Source of the DNA: Desulfobulbus sp.
Lineage (GTDB): Bacteria; Desulfobacterota; Desulfobulbia; Desulfobulbales; Desulfobulbaceae
Assembly (NCBI GenBank): GCA_028684915.1
Contig: JAQUEZ010000157.1
Coordinates: 1-14,196, forward strand
Length of the DNA: 14,196 nt
Direction: 5' to 3'
The translations under genes and the position numbers were made by a program. Below the pieces are notes generated by a model. The model was not told the origin of the DNA. It ran no database searches and saw nothing but the letters and a program-made list of their open reading frames with translations. Of the stretch, positions 11,823-14,196 are shown in pieces; the first letter of the stretch is position 1; the number at the start of each line of letters is the position of its first letter.

Positions 11823-13181
11823 ATGCAAACCTTTGATGTTGTGGTTATTGGCGGTGGTCCTGGCGGAATGAACGCAGGAATAATGCTGAACCAAATGGGC
11901 AAATCGGTCGCACTGATTCAGGAACATCAAGACAGCTTCGGCGGCGTCTGCCTGAACCGTGGCTGCATGCCGACTAAATCGTTACTCAAAGCGGCTAAGA
12001 TCCACCGCGATGCCAAGCAAGCGGAGAAGTATGGTTTGGATATACAGGTCGCACCGGTCGATTTAAAACGTCTGCGTGCGGTAATGGATAAAGATCTGGA
12101 TAATTTACGAACAATGGTGCAGGGGATGATATGTGGTACCCAAGTTACCACTTTCCGTGGCAAAGGGTCGTTCCAGTCAGCTCACGAAATCCTGATCGAC
12201 AACGCAGACGGTAGCACTGAATTGATTCGCGGCGAGCAGATTATCATCGCGACCGGGTCGGAATCGGTCGAGCTGCCATTTGCTCCATTTGACGGACAGC
12301 AGGTCCTGTCGAGCGACCAGATGCTGAAAAATACCGTGTTGCCGGAAAAACTGCTGATCGTCGGCGGCGGCGCCATCGGCTGCGAATTCGCCACTCTCTA
12401 CCATTCTTTTGGTAGTGAAGTGGTATTGGTGGAAGCGTTGGAAACACTGCTCCCTCGCGAAGATCAAGAGGCAGGCAAAGCGCTACAGGCATCTTTCGAG
12501 AATCAGGGAATCAAAGTGAAAACCGGAACGATGATTGAGCAGGTGACGGTCGAAAACGGACAAGTCAAGGTTAAATACAAGGGCATCGACGCAACCGCTA
12601 CGGCCGATAAAGTTCTGATCGGCGTCGGTCGCAAACCGAACATTGCCGGGCTGAACCTGGAAGCTGCCGGGGTAAAGACTGAGGGTGGTGCAGTCAGCGT
12701 AAATCAGTTCATGCAGACCAGCGTTCCCCATATCTACGCAGTGGGTGATGCCATCGGAGGTCTGATGCTGGCCCATGCAGCCGAAAAAGAAGGCCAAGTG
12801 CTAGCGATTAACATGGCGCAAGGAGCCAACATCCCCCTTGAGGAATCAGCCGTACCGCGGGTTGCCTTCAGTCATCCCGAAGTAGCTGCCGTGGGAATCA
12901 GTGAAGCGGCAGTCGGGGTAAGGACCTTCACCATGCCCCAGGTTCCAAATGGACGTTCGGTGGTCGACAAGGTTGCTCCAGCGTTTGTAAAGCTGTTCAT
13001 CGAGGAGGAAACTATGGTGATCGCCGGTGCGATCATCATTGGTGAAGCGGCAACAGAGATGATCCACGAGATGGCCTTGGCTGTGGAAAATCGCCTGACC
13101 TTGGGCCAGATCGGCAAGACCGTCCATGCTCATCCTACTCATTCAACAAACGTTGTCAAGGCTGTGCACCATTTCAACTAG
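11823..13181 (+). CDS. Dihydrolipoamide dehydrogenase-like pyridine nucleotide-disulfide oxidoreductase
   Basis: A 452-residue class I flavoprotein disulfide reductase. FAD-binding VVIGGGPGG (7-15) leads to the redox-active disulfide GGVCLNRGC (C43, C48) and then MPTKSLLKAAK. Other landmarks are IIATGS (141-146), the NAD-binding IVGGGAIGCEFA (179-190), IYAVGDAIGG (304-313) and the C-terminal interface HAHPTHST (435-442). The base H437 is present, but its usual glutamate partner five residues later (H-P-T-x-x-E in lipoamide dehydrogenases) is Thr442. Activity on lipoamide may therefore be lowered or the disulfide substrate may differ. No E1/E2/E3 complex genes are adjacent. AGGAGG sits 5 bp before the ATG. 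It follows the DsrE-like gene by 94 bp, probably in the same TetR-controlled unit. Mercuric reductase is unlikely because the C-terminal CysCys pair is absent. Confidence 0.88.
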   Translation: MQTFDVVVIGGGPGGMNAGIMLNQMGKSVALIQEHQDSFGGVCLNRGCMPTKSLLKAAKIHRDAKQAEKYGLDIQVAPVDLKRLRAVMDKDLDNLRTMVQGMICGTQVTTFRGKGSFQSAHEILIDNADGSTELIRGEQIIIATGSESVELPFAPFDGQQVLSSDQMLKNTVLPEKLLIVGGGAIGCEFATLYHSFGSEVVLVEALETLLPREDQEAGKALQASFENQGIKVKTGTMIEQVTVENGQVKVKYKGIDATATADKVLIGVGRKPNIAGLNLEAAGVKTEGGAVSVNQFMQTSVPHIYAVGDAIGGLMLAHAAEKEGQVLAINMAQGANIPLEESAVPRVAFSHPEVAAVGISEAAVGVRTFTMPQVPNGRSVVDKVAPAFVKLFIEEETMVIAGAIIIGEAATEMIHEMALAVENRLTLGQIGKTVHAHPTHSTNVVKAVHHFN

Positions 13182-13329
13182 GGCCACATATCAAAGGAAT
13201 AACCTCTGCCTGATAGTTCAGAGGACTGGGCAAGTCGATACGATTTGTAGCTTTTTTGGTGATTTTCATCGAAATTTGTTTGAGACCATCACACAGGGAC
13301 GATGTGCCCGGTTCATCGATATACGACAC

Positions 13330-13521
13330 ACTAGAGGTACGGCGAAAAAAGCCGGGCAAAATTATCCCTTAGTTTGACAGGTATGGAGTATCCCTCGACC
13401 TCCTGAAAAGTCACCTCGTGGGCATTCTCATAAGCCCGCTCAAAATGACGACCTATGGTGGCAGAGAGCTCTGCATCAAACACGCTCAGGTTCAGTTCGA
13501 AATTCAACCTCAGGCTGCGCG
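13330..13521 (-). repeat. Direct repeat, right copy (cls 3' end)
   Basis: Counterpart of 393-584 in the same orientation, 192 bp without gaps and 18 mismatches by eye. This copy is part of the intact reading frame of the cardiolipin synthase gene. The two copies are 12.9 kb apart from start to start and could recombine to remove everything between. Confidence 0.9.
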
Positions 13522-14196
13522 GGTCAAGATTGGCAGAGCCGACCAGTGACCAGATATTATCAACCAGCAACAGTTTGGTATGGACAAAGGGAGGCGGCTG
13601 ATAATAAACCTTGATGCCATAGGCGAGAAGCTCCCACAGCATTGAGCGGCTGGCCCAGTGAACAAAGGGTAGATTGTTGCAGCCGGGGAGAACCACCCGG
13701 ACATCAACCCCTCTGAGTGCCGCCGTAATGAGTGCTGAAATCATTTCGCGGTCAGGGATAAAATAGGGGGTCATGATGCAGACCTGCTCCTTTGCACAGG
13801 AGAGCGCCCCCATGATAATCTGCTCAATCTTGCGAAACTCCCTGTCCGGACCATCGGCAATGCAGCAGGCCAAACCATTCCCGGTCGTTTGGATCACCGG
13901 AAAGAAGCGGGGATTCTCCAGCTTTTCCCCGGAAACAAAATACCAGTCCCCCAGGAACGTCCTCTGCAGGTCCGCAACGACCGGGCCGGTGACACTGAAA
14001 TGAACGTCACAAACAGAGTCAGTCGGCGATGCAAACGTTTGCAGATGGCAGCTGCGGATATTCATCCCACCGGTGAACGCTTCCCGGCCATCGACAATCA
14101 GAAGTTTTCTATGATTGCGCAAATTGATGTAGGCGCCATTCCGCAGCGGCAGATAGCGCTCAAGCATGACCGGTGAATTGTGGAAAGCCGTTCGCG
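13331..14196 (-). CDS. cls: Cardiolipin synthase, phospholipase D family (5' end beyond window)
   Basis: The C-terminal 288 or so residues of a PLD-type cardiolipin synthase, a membrane enzyme that joins phosphatidylglycerol units into cardiolipin. Both catalytic HKD motifs are visible: HRKLLIVDGREAFTGG and, near the end, HTKLLLVDNIWSLVGSANLD, each with H, K and D in the expected spacing. MTPYFIPDREM and GVDVRVVLPG between them are also typical. The reading frame continues to the right edge, so the ATG at 14167 is internal; the full protein would be about 480 residues with N-terminal membrane helices. It converges with the flavoenzyme gene, 149 bp away, with no clear terminator between. Its last 61 codons are duplicated at 394-584. 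Confidence 0.92.
   Translation of the reverse strand, partial: RTAFHNSPVMLERYLPLRNGAYINLRNHRKLLIVDGREAFTGGMNIRSCHLQTFASPTDSVCDVHFSVTGPVVADLQRTFLGDWYFVSGEKLENPRFFPVIQTTGNGLACCIADGPDREFRKIEQIIMGALSCAKEQVCIMTPYFIPDREMISALITAALRGVDVRVVLPGCNNLPFVHWASRSMLWELLAYGIKVYYQPPPFVHTKLLLVDNIWSLVGSANLDPRSLRLNFELNLSVFDAELSATIGRHFERAYENAHEVTFQEVEGYSIPVKLRDNFARLFSPYL

Noticed and set aside
11823..13181. Mercuric reductase
   Set aside because: The redox motif is shared by the superfamily, but the C-terminal CysCys pair and the N-terminal metal-binding domain are missing and no other mer genes are near.
13182..13329. Possible terminator hairpin CCTCTG / CAGAGG (13203-13224) after the flavoenzyme gene
   Set aside because: Only 6 bp with a 10-base loop and no T-run on either side; too weak to call.
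585..13329. Integrative element with its own integrase
   Set aside because: No integrase, transposase, relaxase or phage-type gene is present inside the repeats, so self-mobility is not supported.

Overview
This window looks like part of a chromosome from an anaerobic or facultatively anaerobic bacterium. The mix of ferredoxin-domain nitroreductase, iron-sulfur-flavoprotein-like FMN protein, clostridial-style single-domain enoate reductase and exported DsrE/DJ-1 proteins would fit a Geobacter/Pelobacter/Desulfuromonas-type proteobacterium. That assignment is an inference from gene content only. No phage gene, transposase, integrase, tRNA, rRNA or CRISPR array was seen.

Layout. (1) Positions 1-373: GC-rich 3' end of an allophanate hydrolase gene, cut by the window edge. 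(2) 393-736: a scar made of two broken 3' gene ends, a 192-bp fragment of a cardiolipin synthase gene (minus strand) abutting the tail of an apparent alpha/beta-hydrolase gene (plus strand). (3) 959-9635: ten minus-strand genes or gene remnants read leftward. From the upstream end they are an FMN-dependent NAD(P)H oxidoreductase with a cysteine cluster, an exported DJ-1/PfpI protein, a YgiN-like monooxygenase, a YqhD-type aldehyde reductase, (terminator), a broken ferredoxin-nitroreductase, an old-yellow-enzyme family reductase, an intact ferredoxin-nitroreductase, a second YqhD paralogue, a CurA/PTGR-type enone reductase, a cytosolic DJ-1/PfpI protein, and a strong terminator. (4) 9636-9795: divergent control region with two GTAC-based inverted repeats, followed by an HxlR-family regulator on the plus strand. 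(5) 10153-10601: 450 bp without a gene, holding inverted repeats and a TetR promoter. (6) 10602-13181: a TetR regulator, an exported DsrE-like protein and a dihydrolipoamide-dehydrogenase-like flavoenzyme, all plus strand; a near-identical palindromic operator lies before the tetR and dsrE-like genes. (7) 13331-14196: a cardiolipin synthase gene, cut at its 5' end by the window edge, whose last 192 bp recur at 393-584 with about 91% identity.

Taken together, nearly every enzyme in the block acts on reactive electrophiles: aldehydes and dicarbonyls (two YqhD, two DJ-1), activated C=C bonds (CurA-like, OYE), nitro compounds or quinones (ferredoxin-nitroreductases, FMN reductase, YgiN-like). The HxlR regulator has a single N-terminal cysteine at the position used for thiol sensing in the YodB/HypR branch of that family. 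The working model is an inducible reactive-carbonyl/quinone defence island of about 12.7 kb bounded by direct repeats of the cls 3' end. The enzyme family calls are well supported. The combined role, the regulation and the mobility are inference.
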